Positions 1 to 7,196 of a stretch of 22,463 bases of DNA are shown piece by piece; positions within the stretch are counted from its first letter, which is position 1; the number at the start of each line of letters is the position of its first letter. The notes beneath the pieces were generated by a model, which saw only the letters and a program-made list of their open reading frames with translations, was not told where the DNA came from and ran no database searches. Both the position numbers and the translations under genes were made by a program. The DNA is from a virus: the IMG/VR virus record IMGVR_UViG_3300031857_001508, positions 1-22,463 of that record; one strand, given 5' to 3'.

Positions 1-198
1 TCCAGTCATGGCGGCGTTGACGGTCATGTCATCGGCTGCGTGAATTACGTCCTAAAGCTTGCTGCTAGCGATTACTTGGAATTGATCTGGTCAACAACCA
101 ACGTTGCGGCCAGCATTCAATCCTTGCCATCGTCGCCATCGGAACCAGCGCATCCTTCCATCCCTGGCATTATCCTTACAGCAGTGCAGGTTGCCTGA
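1..198 (+). CDS. C-terminal end of a virion (head/structural) protein, 5' truncated by the window
   Basis: Frame 1 is open from the window edge to a TGA at 196-198 and gives 65 residues. The end resembles the C-terminus of jelly-roll-like structural proteins found in many marine and cyanobacterial phages: a segment of the form DYLELIWSTT, a proline/serine-rich linker, then a PxIPGIILTAVQVA ending. I recognise this from memory of the family, not from a search. The stop overlaps the next start as TGATG, so the two are translationally coupled. The position just before the connector genes fits a head, decoration or similar virion protein. The N-terminal part, and so the exact identity, lies outside the window. 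Confidence 0.6.
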   Translation, partial: SSHGGVDGHVIGCVNYVLKLAASDYLELIWSTTNVAASIQSLPSSPSEPAHPSIPGIILTAVQVA

Positions 199-554
199 TG
201 GCATTAGCTAGCCCGCTACGCAAGGTTGCCAGCAAACTGATGGCAAAGTTTGGCGGTGAGGCGACGATCCGTACAGTCACGCCAGGCGTCTACAACCCAA
301 CGACAGGCACCATCAGCCAAGTCGAAACCGACACCGTAGTGCGTGGCGTACTGGAAGATGTCAATGCACGTGAGGTCAACGAGCTAGTGCAAGCTGGCGA
401 CAAGCGGCTTGCTATTGCTGCTGCTGATGTCGCTACCGCTCCAACCACTACTGACCGCGTGGTTATTGGCGGCGTGCTGCATCAAGTGATCCGCGTTATT
501 ACGATTGAACAGGACAACACGGCAATCACTTACGAGCTGATCCTGAGGGCATAG
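198..554 (+). CDS. Head-tail connector / head closure-like protein
   Basis: This 118-residue protein begins at an ATG overlapping the preceding stop. After a basic N-terminal helix (RKVASKLMAKFG) it is mostly predicted beta strand with many short Thr/Val stretches. It ends with a strand typical of small head-closure or adaptor proteins (SPP1 gp16-like fold). The assignment rests on size, composition and position: it lies after a virion protein and before the HK97 gp10-like gene and the tail terminator, where head-closure proteins normally sit. It would seal the DNA-filled capsid and provide the docking surface for the tail. No catalytic motif is seen, and a neck or minor capsid role cannot be excluded. 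Confidence 0.6.
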   Translation: MALASPLRKVASKLMAKFGGEATIRTVTPGVYNPTTGTISQVETDTVVRGVLEDVNAREVNELVQAGDKRLAIAAADVATAPTTTDRVVIGGVLHQVIRVITIEQDNTAITYELILRA

Positions 555-556
555 CC

Positions 557-958
557 ATGGCACGCCGCATCAACCTAGCTGATATCGGCAACTACTCCAC
601 TGAGAAGTACGAACAGCTACTGCGTGTAACGGTGCTGGAGACTGATAGCAGGTTGAAGCAAGCCAGCCCGGTTGACACTGGCCGATTCCGGCTGAGTTGG
701 GCAATCAGCGAGCAAGGCACACCTGGCTACGACGCTGGACCGCAAGCCAGCCCTAGCGGCATTACGCCACCACGCCGACTTGACTACCAAGTGGAACGGG
801 CAGGCAATGTTTATCACATCCACAACAACCTGCCATACGCGGAGCCATTGGCGAATGGGCATAGCATCCAGGCTCCTGCAGGCTGGACTGATGTGATCGC
901 CCGCGAGATGACCAACTGGGCGCAGCAGCAAGCTAGCCGTATTGCGAGGCAAGACTAA
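557..958 (+). CDS. HK97 gp10-like neck / tail completion protein
   Basis: A 133-residue protein starting 2 nt after the previous stop. It carries the hallmark of the HK97 gp10-like family. A helix leads into SPVDTGRFRLSW near residues 38-49, and a second conserved block reads NNLPYAEPLANGHS followed by APAGW near residues 90-110. A C-terminal amphipathic helix rich in Ala, Gln and Arg follows. Proteins of this family act at the head-tail joint. The position between the head-closure candidate and the tail terminator agrees with this. The stop overlaps the next start (TAATG at 956-960). Confidence 0.78.
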   Translation: MARRINLADIGNYSTEKYEQLLRVTVLETDSRLKQASPVDTGRFRLSWAISEQGTPGYDAGPQASPSGITPPRRLDYQVERAGNVYHIHNNLPYAEPLANGHSIQAPAGWTDVIAREMTNWAQQQASRIARQD

Positions 959-1383
959 TGGCAGCCGTCAACCTGAACACCATACGCGCAACCATTGAGT
1001 CACGGCTGGCGGCTGAGCTAACGCAAGCGCCAGTTCTGCCGGTGGTATTTCATAATCAGCCCTACATGCCAACGCCCGGTAGCTCGTGGGTGCAATGCCT
1101 AGTGAGTTTTGGCAACAACAACTTTCTCACGATGGGTGGCAGCACGGGCAGCAGCAATAGCGTGATTGGCGTGATCGTGGTCAATATCTTTACTGCAGTA
1201 GGCGTAGGATCTGGCGCTAACTACACGATCGGCAAACGCATTCGTGACCTTTACAATAGGGTCATAGTGAGCGGTGTTCATTTTGACCCGCCAACTGGCC
1301 CAGAGGTGGTGGCTGCGCCAGCTCCTGAGGGTTACTTCCAAACTCAGGTCAGAATGACCTTTGAAACCTTCGAGGATCTCTAG
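958..1383 (+). CDS. Tail terminator protein (DUF4128 / lambda gpU-like)
   Basis: A 141-residue protein. It begins with an amphipathic helix (LNTIRATIESRLAAEL), followed by alternating strands and a helix around residues 88-100 (TIGKRIRDLYNRV). It ends with a strand (YFQTQVRMTFETFEDL) typical of DUF4128 and gpU-like terminators. These proteins form a ring that caps the tail tube and joins it to the head. The gene is directly followed, after 2 nt, by the tail tube genes, which is the standard order. Family assignment is from sequence pattern and synteny. Confidence 0.75.
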   Translation: MAAVNLNTIRATIESRLAAELTQAPVLPVVFHNQPYMPTPGSSWVQCLVSFGNNNFLTMGGSTGSSNSVIGVIVVNIFTAVGVGSGANYTIGKRIRDLYNRVIVSGVHFDPPTGPEVVAAPAPEGYFQTQVRMTFETFEDL

Positions 1384-1385
1384 CC

Positions 1386-1802
1386 ATGGCTTTTTACCGA
1401 GGGCAGCAAGGCAGCGTCAAGTTTGACGATGCTGGCACTACTGCAGCAACCATCACTAGCACCCGCTCGTGGTCGCTGACTGTCGAGAAAGAATCGCTCG
1501 ACACCACGGCGCTAGGCGCTACATATCGCGCCAACGTGGGCGGCTTAATCAGCGGCAGCGGCACTTGCGAGATCCTTTACACCGCAAGCAGCGCCGATGA
1601 GACTAACGTCTTCATCGAGCACATCAACACTGCTAACGATGCTGGTGAGGCTCTGTTTGAGCTGTACCTTGATACCAGCGGCACCAAGAAGATTAGCTTT
1701 GACGGCGTGATCACTTCGGCTGAGTATTCTGCCACCGTAGGCGAGATCGAAGTCATTACTTTGAACTTCGTGACCAACGGAACCATTTCGCTGGACATCT
1801 GA
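1386..1802 (+). CDS. Tail tube (major tail) protein, copy 1
   Basis: A 138-residue protein of the small tail tube type. It starts MAFYRGQQG, has a conserved block RANVGGLISGSGT near residues 48-60, and ends with a strand pattern IEVITLNFVTNGT. This beta-rich layout, with length near 140 and a position between terminator and tail chaperone, matches siphovirus tail tube subunits, which stack as hexamers around the tape measure. A close paralogue follows after 2 nt (1805-2224). The two share the N-terminal motif, the central block and the C-terminal strand. Which copy builds the main tube cannot be told from sequence. Confidence 0.8.
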   Translation: MAFYRGQQGSVKFDDAGTTAATITSTRSWSLTVEKESLDTTALGATYRANVGGLISGSGTCEILYTASSADETNVFIEHINTANDAGEALFELYLDTSGTKKISFDGVITSAEYSATVGEIEVITLNFVTNGTISLDI

Positions 1803-1977
1803 TCATGGCTTTCTATCGCGGGCAACAAGGCACGGTCTTCTTTGATAAGGCTGGCAGTGGTGGTCTTTCCGAGATCGCAGCAGTGCGGTCTTGGAGTATG
1901 ACTGTTGAAAAGGAGTCGTACGACGCAACCTCTCATGGCGCTACCTATCGCGCCAACGTGGGCGGCTTAATCAGCGG
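1515..1977 (+). repeat. Direct DNA repeat shared by the two tail tube genes (1515-1555 and 1937-1977)
   Basis: Forty-one bases match with a single mismatch between 1515-1555 and 1937-1977, including 32 identical bases in a row (1524-1555 and 1946-1977). The repeat encodes the shared GATYRANVGGLISG block. The rest of the two genes is more diverged at DNA level, so this is either a recent conversion tract or strongly constrained sequence left from a tandem duplication. Confidence 0.85.
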
Positions 1978-2224
1978 TTCTGGCACCATTGAGGTGATGT
2001 ACGACGCGCCTGGATCTGGCGACAAGCTGGATCTGATCAAGGACGCTAACCAAGCCACTGATGAAGCCGATGCAGCCGTTGAGCTGTATCTGGATGAGAC
2101 CGGCGGCAAGAAGATCACGGGCACCATTGTGGTGACGAGCACTGAATACGGTGCTACGGTTGGCGAGATCGAGATTGTGACGATTAACTTCGTCTCAAGC
2201 GGTACTCTCACACTTAGCATCTGA
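1805..2224 (+). CDS. Tail tube (major tail) protein paralogue, copy 2
   Basis: A 139-residue protein beginning MAFYRGQQGTV, clearly homologous to the preceding gene along its whole length. RSWSMTVEKESYD parallels RSWSLTVEKESLD, RANVGGLISGSGT is identical in both, and the endings VGEIEIVTINFVSSGT and VGEIEVITLNFVTNGT are near identical. Copy 2 is more acidic and helix-rich in the middle (KLDLIKDANQATDEADAAVEL). This suggests the copies have diverged in the exposed region but kept the tube interface. The stop overlaps the chaperone start (TGATG at 2222-2226). It could form mixed rings with copy 1 or decorate one end of the tube. Confidence 0.8.
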   Translation: MAFYRGQQGTVFFDKAGSGGLSEIAAVRSWSMTVEKESYDATSHGATYRANVGGLISGSGTIEVMYDAPGSGDKLDLIKDANQATDEADAAVELYLDETGGKKITGTIVVTSTEYGATVGEIEIVTINFVSSGTLTLSI

Positions 2225-2583
2225 TGCCTGCCAACACACAGCGCCCGGTTGATCTACTCACGGGTGCTTTTGATCTGAACCAGCGCCGTAAATTCAGCGT
2301 CACCAATGACGCTGGCGATGCGGTGCTGGATCTGTATTTCAAGCCCATTACCCGTGCTGATCGCAAGAAGGCAACTACGCTTGCCGGTTCTGATGAGGCG
2401 CTAGAGATCAGCACGCAGATGCTGTGCCAGATGGCAGAGCTTGAAAATGGCACCAAGGCATTCGCCGCTGCTGATGCTGCCAAGCTGCAACGAGAGCTGC
2501 CTGAGCGTGTACTGAACGAACTAGAGCTATTCCTGTTTGGCCTTGGCGGTGAAGCCAACATTGAAGAAGCAAAAAACGACTAG
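2224..2583 (+). CDS. Tail assembly chaperone, short form (lambda gpG-like)
   Basis: A 119-residue protein (the 0-frame product), starting with an ATG in a TGATG overlap with the tail tube gene. It has a mixed N-terminal half (DLTxAFDLNQRRKF pattern, then LYFKPITRADRKKA) and a helical C-terminal half ending LGGEANIEEAKND. Position between tail tube and tape measure, length, and the frameshift signal at its end identify it as the G-type chaperone. These proteins bind the tape measure during tail assembly and are absent from the finished virion. The last codons GCA AAA AAC GAC TAG contain the slip site, so ribosomes that do not slip end here. Confidence 0.85.
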   Translation: MPANTQRPVDLLTGAFDLNQRRKFSVTNDAGDAVLDLYFKPITRADRKKATTLAGSDEALEISTQMLCQMAELENGTKAFAAADAAKLQRELPERVLNELELFLFGLGGEANIEEAKND

Positions 2584-2753
2584 AGGAAGACTCCTGGCTA
2601 TTCTTTGAGTTCTTCCTGGCAACTGAACTTGGCATGACAGTTAGCCGGTTGCGCACTGAGCTGACTGATGCTGAGTTCATACATTTTGCAGCCTACTATG
2701 AGGTCAAGGGCAAGCGCGAAAAGATAGAGATAGACAAGGCGCGGCACCGGTAG
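2224..2753 (+). CDS. Tail assembly chaperone, -1 frameshift fusion (lambda gpGT-like)
   Basis: Slipping back one base at A AAA AAC (2571-2577) joins the 118 upstream codons to a 58-codon extension read from 2577, ending at TAG 2751-2753, for about 176 residues. The extension begins RLEEDSWLFFEFFLATELGM and continues with LRTELTDAEFIHFAAYYEVKG near its middle. This is the typical layout of the T domain: a tryptophan and aromatic helix, a leucine-rich segment, then a W/F-xx-YY/YE motif and a basic end. The extension has no suitable start near its beginning, which favours frameshifting over a separate gene. In lambda and relatives the T domain recruits the tail tube protein to the G-coated tape measure. 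The ratio of the two products is unknown here. Confidence 0.88.
2571..2577 (+). promoter_or_regulatory. -1 ribosomal slippery heptamer AAAAAAC
   Basis: A perfect X XXY YYZ heptamer lies in the correct register (A AAA AAC), two codons before the 0-frame stop of the chaperone gene. It is the only point where the 0 frame can pass into the downstream open -1 frame that encodes the T-like domain. Confidence 0.88.
2584..2648 (+). promoter_or_regulatory. Candidate frameshift-stimulating RNA pseudoknot
   Basis: Six bases after the slippery site, AGGAAGA (2584-2590) can pair with TCTTCCT (2611-2617), a perfect 7 bp stem. Its loop segment CTGGCTA (2594-2600) can pair with TAGCCGG (2642-2648), 7 bp with one G-U pair, forming an H-type pseudoknot with loops of 3, 10 and 24 bases. 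The spacing suits a stimulator of -1 slippage. The pairing was found by eye; no folding energy was computed. Confidence 0.45.
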
Positions 2754-2764
2754 ACTGATCACAT

Positions 2765-2773
2765 AGGGAGGTG
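2765..2773 (+). promoter_or_regulatory. Strong Shine-Dalgarno site of the tape measure gene
   Basis: AGGGAGGTG includes a GGAGG core 7 nt before the GTG start at 2779. It is one of the few clear ribosome sites in the window. It supports the GTG start, and it makes sense because the tape measure gene is separated from the frameshift stop by 25 nt and cannot rely on stop-start coupling. Confidence 0.7.
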
Positions 2774-2778
2774 CCGCT

Positions 2779-4848
2779 GTGGCTGTTGCTGTTGTTGACG
2801 TACAGGTAAACAGCCAAGGTGCTGTACGCAATCTTCAGCAAGTCAACGCAGCGTCAAAGGCGGCTACAGCTGGCATCGGCACTCTGCGCAATGCAGTCGC
2901 CGGGCTAGCGGCAGGATTTGGCACGATTCAAGCAGCCAAGTTCGTATTCGCCAAAACTGCAGAGCTTGAATCTCAAACCAGAAGCATTCAAACGCTGACC
3001 GGCAGCGTTCAGCAAGCAAAGCAAATCATCCAAGAGCTGCAGCAACTTGGAGCAGCAACGCCATTCACAGGCACCGAGCTAATCGAAAGCGCTAAGCGCT
3101 TGACGGCTTTTGGTGTTAGCGCCAAAGACGTGGCAGAAACCACCCGTCGGCTTGGCGATGTTGCCGGAGCAACTGGCGCCAACCTAGGCGAGCTGACCCT
3201 TGCCTACGGTCAAGTCATCGCTAAGGGCAGACTGCAAGGCGAGGAGCTGCTGCAGTTCCAAGAGCGTGGTGTTGCGCTGCAGGATGAGCTGCGCAAGATG
3301 TATGGGCTCACCGGTGAGGAATTTAGCAAGGCGTTGAGTAAAGGACAGATCAGCGCAGAAGCCGTTGAAGTTGCGCTGCAACGGCTAACAGATACAGGTG
3401 GCAAATATGCTAACGGCGCTATCGCTCAAAGCGACACGCTAAATGGGCGATTTAGCACGCTGCAAGATGGCATTGAGTCATTGGCGCGAACCGTTGGATC
3501 CGCGCTAACTCCAGCAATTAAGGCAGTGCTGAATGAAGCTATATTTGCGCTTAATACAATCAATCAGCTAATCGCAACTGGCGCTAGGGCTAAATCATTC
3601 GGCATGGGGCAAGCGCAGCGTCAGCAAGTGCTGCGTCAAGCGCAAAGCGAAGCAGAGCGAATTGTCAACATGCGCCGAATCAAAGATCCATTCGAGCGCA
3701 ATCGACAATTTCAGCAGCTTGCTGCGCAACGCGAACGTGATCTAATCGAATCGTTTGGCATCAGCACTGGACAAGTCAAGCCGCAAGTCACTGCACCCCA
3801 AGGATCACGTGGGGTGCCGGAATTGCTTGGGGGGGACAGCGGCAGCCGCAAGGGCAAATCCGACGCTGAAAAAGCAGCCGACAAAGCAAAGCGCGAAGCA
3901 GAACGCGCCGCAGAAGCCGCCAAGAAAGAAGCCGAGCGCGTTGCTGAAGTCATCCGGGCACGGATTGCTGAGACTGGTTTGATTCGCGCTAAGTCCGAGC
4001 TGCAGGACAAGATTGCGGCAGCAGAAGCAGCGCGAGATCCGATGCTCGTTGCGCGTTTGCAAGGTCAGCAACGTGAGCTTGATCTGCAATATCAATACGC
4101 CGAACAGTTGGTCAAGGAAACAAACGAACAGGCTAAAAAGGCAATTATCTTTGAACAGCAAACTGCGCTAGTTGCCAACCAGCGCGAAGTGCAGCGCGAT
4201 CTAAACGAGCTGCAAGCAAGGGCTGATCAGGACAGATTCAATGCACTGCAAAAGCACATCGAGCAGCAGTACGAGCTAAACACAGCAGCCCAGAATCAGC
4301 TCAAGCTTGCAGATGGTATCTCTAATACTCTTGGTCAAGGCATTGGCGGTGCATTTGATGCGCTGATTGCTGGATCCGAGGCATTTGGCGCAAGCCTCAA
4401 GCGGATTGCATCTGGCGTACTGATCGACATCGCAAAGCAACTGCTGCAGATCTTTGTGATTGAGCAGGCAATTAATGCATTAAAAGGCGTGCTAACACCA
4501 TTCAGCGCCGCAACACCACTAGGTGCAGGCGGTGGCATGGTCGGCAAATTTGGCACGCTCGGCCCCAACTTCGGCATCCCACAGCGTGCCCAAGGCGGCA
4601 GCGTTATGGCAGGGCAGCCATACCTCGTGGGCGAGCGTGGACCGGAGCTATTCATGCCAGGGCGCAGCGGCGGCATTGCCCGCGCTGGCAGCTTTGGTGG
4701 TGGTGCCAATATCGTGGTCAACGTCGATGCAGGAGGCACCAACGTGCAAGGCAACCAGCCCGAAGGACAGGCGCTTGGCCGTGTCATTGCTGCTGCGGTG
4801 CAGGCAGAATTGATTAAGCAGAGGCGACCCGGAGGCATCCTCGCGTAA
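2779..4848 (+). CDS. Tape measure protein
   Basis: A 689-residue protein with a GTG start supported by a strong ribosome site. Residues about 1-200 hold the tape measure N-terminal domain, including stretches like AATPFTGTELIESAKRL and KGRLQGEELLQFQERG that are typical of lambda-type tape measures. A region of about 350-500 is a charged Ala/Glu/Lys/Arg coiled coil (AEKAADKAKREAERAAEAAK). Hydrophobic helices follow near 515-570. The C-terminus carries a Gly-rich segment with GQPYLVGERGPELFMPGRSG, a common ending in phage tail tape measures. It sets tail length and helps DNA entry. At the usual 0.15 nm per residue, 689 residues suggest a tail near 100 nm (inference). The stop overlaps the next start (TAATG). 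Confidence 0.93.
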   Translation: MAVAVVDVQVNSQGAVRNLQQVNAASKAATAGIGTLRNAVAGLAAGFGTIQAAKFVFAKTAELESQTRSIQTLTGSVQQAKQIIQELQQLGAATPFTGTELIESAKRLTAFGVSAKDVAETTRRLGDVAGATGANLGELTLAYGQVIAKGRLQGEELLQFQERGVALQDELRKMYGLTGEEFSKALSKGQISAEAVEVALQRLTDTGGKYANGAIAQSDTLNGRFSTLQDGIESLARTVGSALTPAIKAVLNEAIFALNTINQLIATGARAKSFGMGQAQRQQVLRQAQSEAERIVNMRRIKDPFERNRQFQQLAAQRERDLIESFGISTGQVKPQVTAPQGSRGVPELLGGDSGSRKGKSDAEKAADKAKREAERAAEAAKKEAERVAEVIRARIAETGLIRAKSELQDKIAAAEAARDPMLVARLQGQQRELDLQYQYAEQLVKETNEQAKKAIIFEQQTALVANQREVQRDLNELQARADQDRFNALQKHIEQQYELNTAAQNQLKLADGISNTLGQGIGGAFDALIAGSEAFGASLKRIASGVLIDIAKQLLQIFVIEQAINALKGVLTPFSAATPLGAGGGMVGKFGTLGPNFGIPQRAQGGSVMAGQPYLVGERGPELFMPGRSGGIARAGSFGGGANIVVNVDAGGTNVQGNQPEGQALGRVIAAAVQAELIKQRRPGGILA

Positions 4849-5189
4849 TGGCTACATTCCCTGCAATCACGCCTGCCTATGGCGCCAATAAATCATCAGC
4901 GCCCAAGGTGCGCAAGACGCAGTTTGGCGATGGCTACGAACAGCGGATCACGTTTGGCCTGAACCAAAACCCAAAGACGTGGGATCTGACTTGGCAAAAC
5001 ATCACAGAAGCCAACAGCGATACCATCGAGACATTCTTGGACGCCCGCGCTGCCGATGGCGCCAGTTTTGACTGGACACCACCGGGCGAATCGTCTGCTA
5101 AGTGGGTGTGCGAAACATGGCAGAAGACAATCCCGTACACCGGACGCGCAACGATCACGGCAACATTTCGGCAAGTATTTGAGCCATGA
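4848..5189 (+). CDS. Minor tail protein, lambda gpM-like
   Basis: A 113-residue protein matching the Phage_min_tail family: KVRKTQFGDGYEQR near residues 20-33, then TWDLTWQNIT, a helix with FLDARAADGASFDW and TPPGE, and a last strand with ATFRQVFEP. The FGDGYEQR motif and the late TPPG are diagnostic. gpM works with L, K, I and J in building the tail tip. It sits just after the tape measure gene, and its stop overlaps the L-like start by 4 nt (ATGA at 5186-5189). Confidence 0.92.
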   Translation: MATFPAITPAYGANKSSAPKVRKTQFGDGYEQRITFGLNQNPKTWDLTWQNITEANSDTIETFLDARAADGASFDWTPPGESSAKWVCETWQKTIPYTGRATITATFRQVFEP

Positions 5190-5863
5190 CCGTACCCGTC
5201 TCAGCCCTACAGGAAGTAGCGCCCAGCGCTGTCATTGAGCTATTTGAGCTGGAGCTAAACACTGCCCAACACGGCACGACTGATATCTACCGCTTTCACG
5301 CTGGCACTAGTCTCAACAACAATGGCGAGGTGGTGTGGAATGGCAACAGCTACCAGCGCTTTCCAGTCGAGGCTGATGGCTTTGAATACAGCGGCAACGG
5401 TCAACTGCCGCGTCCAAAGATTCGCGTGAGCAACATCCTCAGCACCATCACGGCACTGCTGCTGACGCTGCCGGATGGACTGGAGGGTGCCAAGTTCACC
5501 CGCATCCGCACGCTGGCCCGCTACATCGACGCGGTCAACTTTCCCGGCGGTGTTAGCCCCTACAGCCCAGACCCAACGGCGGAGTTTCCGCGCGAGATCT
5601 ACTACCTCGACCGCAAAACCATCGAAAACCGCGAGGTGGTGGAGTTCGAGCTTGCGGCAGCGTTTGACCTTGCTGGTGTTAGCGCACCCAAGCGGCAGTG
5701 CATCGCCAATATCTGCCAGTGGGTGTACAAGTCCACTGAGTGCGGCTACAGCGGCGGGCTGCCGACATGCCTCAAGACACTGACTGACTGCAAAGCGCAC
5801 TTTGGCGCTACGGCTGAGCTGCCATTTGGCAGCTACCCGGGCATCGGAGCCTTCAGCGGATGA
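5186..5863 (+). CDS. Minor tail protein, lambda gpL-like, with a C-terminal cysteine cluster
   Basis: A 225-residue protein of the Phage_tail_L family. It has IELFELEL near the N-terminus, the block [19 protein letters not shown] at about 49-67, PRPKIRVSN, and a cysteine-rich C-terminal domain with C172, C177, C186, C195 and C202. In lambda, gpL binds an iron-sulfur cluster through four C-terminal cysteines. The spacing here suggests that C172, C186, C195 and C202 are the equivalents and C177 is an extra one (inference). The protein is part of the tail tip that closes the tube and supports J. Its stop overlaps the K-like start by 4 nt. Confidence 0.92.
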   Translation: MTVPVSALQEVAPSAVIELFELELNTAQHGTTDIYRFHAGTSLNNNGEVVWNGNSYQRFPVEADGFEYSGNGQLPRPKIRVSNILSTITALLLTLPDGLEGAKFTRIRTLARYIDAVNFPGGVSPYSPDPTAEFPREIYYLDRKTIENREVVEFELAAAFDLAGVSAPKRQCIANICQWVYKSTECGYSGGLPTCLKTLTDCKAHFGATAELPFGSYPGIGAFSG

Positions 5864-6585
5864 CCTGGCGCACTGATGCTCTTGACCACGCCAAAGCCGA
5901 GGATCCGCGCGAGGCATGTGGCCTGCTGGTAGTGATCAAAGGGCGCGAGCACTATGTGCCATGCCGCAATCTGAGCACCGGCAGCGATCAGTTCATCCTC
6001 GATCCTGACGACTATGCCGCTGCGGAAGACAAAGGCGAGGTGGTAGCCGTCGTCCACTCTCACCCGATGACGCCACCTGTCCCCAGTCAGCCAGACCTGA
6101 TGGGCTGCGAAGCAAGCGGCTTGCCGTGGTACATCGTCAACCCCAAGCTTGAGACATGGGGCGAGTGCAAGCCAAGCGGCTTTAAGGCACCGCTTATCGG
6201 CAGGCAGTGGACATGGGGCGTCAGCGACTGTTGGACACTGGCGCGAGATTGGTACGCAGAGCACAGCCTGCACCTCCCAGATTGGGAGCGCCCGCTAACG
6301 CCAGAGCAGTTTGAGGCGGCACCAATGTTTGACGACTGCTGGCGCGCGGCTGGATTCCGAGAACTGGAAGAAGAGCAAGAGCTGCAAAAAGGCGACTTCC
6401 TGCTGATGAACATTTCAGGCAGTGGCTTGAACCATTGCGCTGTCTACATCGGCGACAGCATGGTGCTACATCACCTGCGCGGACGCCTCAGCAGCCGTGA
6501 CCTATACGGCGGCGGCGGTTGGCTGCAAAAATGCACAGGCCGTAGATTGCGACACCCCAAGTTCGTTACGATAGGTGGAGGTTGA
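5860..6585 (+). CDS. Tail tip assembly protein, lambda gpK-like: JAMM/Mov34 plus NlpC/P60 hydrolase
   Basis: A 241-residue protein with two enzyme-like domains. Residues 1-105 form a JAB/JAMM domain with a complete metal-site pattern: E18, then H66-S67-H68-P, S76 and D79 (HxH-x7-S-x2-D). Residues about 112-235 form an NlpC/P60 domain with the catalytic Cys in SDCW (C124) and His in NHCAVY (H192). This is the usual build of lambda gpK, which is needed for tail tip assembly and has been linked to cell wall cutting. Both active sites look intact. It lies between L and I, as in lambda. Confidence 0.92.
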   Translation: MTWRTDALDHAKAEDPREACGLLVVIKGREHYVPCRNLSTGSDQFILDPDDYAAAEDKGEVVAVVHSHPMTPPVPSQPDLMGCEASGLPWYIVNPKLETWGECKPSGFKAPLIGRQWTWGVSDCWTLARDWYAEHSLHLPDWERPLTPEQFEAAPMFDDCWRAAGFRELEEEQELQKGDFLLMNISGSGLNHCAVYIGDSMVLHHLRGRLSSRDLYGGGGWLQKCTGRRLRHPKFVTIGGG

Positions 6586-6593
6586 GTCGAGTC

Positions 6594-7196
6594 ATGCTGC
6601 GGAAGATCCGGGTATATGGACGACTTGCCAAGTTTCTGGGGCAGCGTGTGTTTGAGGCAGATGTTGCCAGTGCCGCTGAGGCTGTGCGATTTCTGGTGGT
6701 GAACTTCCCGCAACTTGAAAAGCACATGGCGGATCAGCACTACCGCGTGAGCGTGGGGAAATATGCGCTGACCATGGACGAGCTGCACGATCCAGCTGGG
6801 CAGCAGGAGATCAAGGTAGTGCCGGTGTTGGTGGGTGCTGGTGGCAATGTGGGGCGTATTTTGATTGGGGCTGCATTGATTGCCGGTGCATTTTTCACTG
6901 GCGGCGCAACTATCGGATTGCTTGGGCTTGCTGCACCTGTTGCAGTCAGCACAGTTCTGGCTGGTATTGGCGTAAGCCTTGTTCTTGGTGGGGTTGCTGG
7001 CCTGCTCACCCCGACGCCAAAAATCAACCAACCCGGCACACCACAAGACAACAACGATCCACGCAAGAGCTACAGCTTCAGCGGCATCCAAAACACCAGC
7101 AGGCAAGGCACACCGGTGCCGATTGTTTACGGCGAAACCTTAGTCGGATCTGTCACCATCTCGGCTGGTATTGATACCGTAGAGGTGTACGGCTGA
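6594..7196 (+). CDS. Tail assembly protein, lambda gpI-like
   Basis: Two starts are possible. TTG at 6582 overlaps the K stop. ATG at 6594 gives MLRKIRVYGRLAKFLG, which fits the family N-terminus better, and GGAGG at 6577-6581 lies upstream, although 12 nt away. From the ATG the protein has 200 residues. The first 75 form the ubiquitin-like Lambda_tail_I domain. Next come a Gly/Ala-rich hydrophobic stretch at about 83-138 (IGAALIAGAFFTGG onward), a Pro/Asn linker and a C-terminal piece with TPVPIVYGE, also typical of gpI. gpI acts in tail tip assembly with K and is not abundant in virions. Its stop overlaps the J start (TGATG). Confidence 0.88.
   Translation: MLRKIRVYGRLAKFLGQRVFEADVASAAEAVRFLVVNFPQLEKHMADQHYRVSVGKYALTMDELHDPAGQQEIKVVPVLVGAGGNVGRILIGAALIAGAFFTGGATIGLLGLAAPVAVSTVLAGIGVSLVLGGVAGLLTPTPKINQPGTPQDNNDPRKSYSFSGIQNTSRQGTPVPIVYGETLVGSVTISAGIDTVEVYG

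Noticed and set aside
4335-4838. Leftward open frame of 167 codons opposite the tape measure C-terminus
   Set aside because: Pro/Ser/Met-rich shadow of the Gly-rich tape measure end; no start context or neighbours on that strand.
5255-5917. Long leftward open frame of 220 codons opposite the L-like gene
   Set aside because: It lies fully antisense to a gene with clear family motifs. The product is Arg/Ala/Val-rich without recognisable domains and reflects the GC-rich codon pattern of the real gene.
6582-6593. TTG start for the I-like gene overlapping the K stop
   Set aside because: The nearby GGAGG would be only one base or so from TTG. The ATG at 6594 gives the usual family N-terminus. The TTG remains possible.
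6471-7106. Leftward open frame of 211 codons across the K/I junction
   Set aside because: It spans two well supported opposite-strand genes, and its product has no family features.
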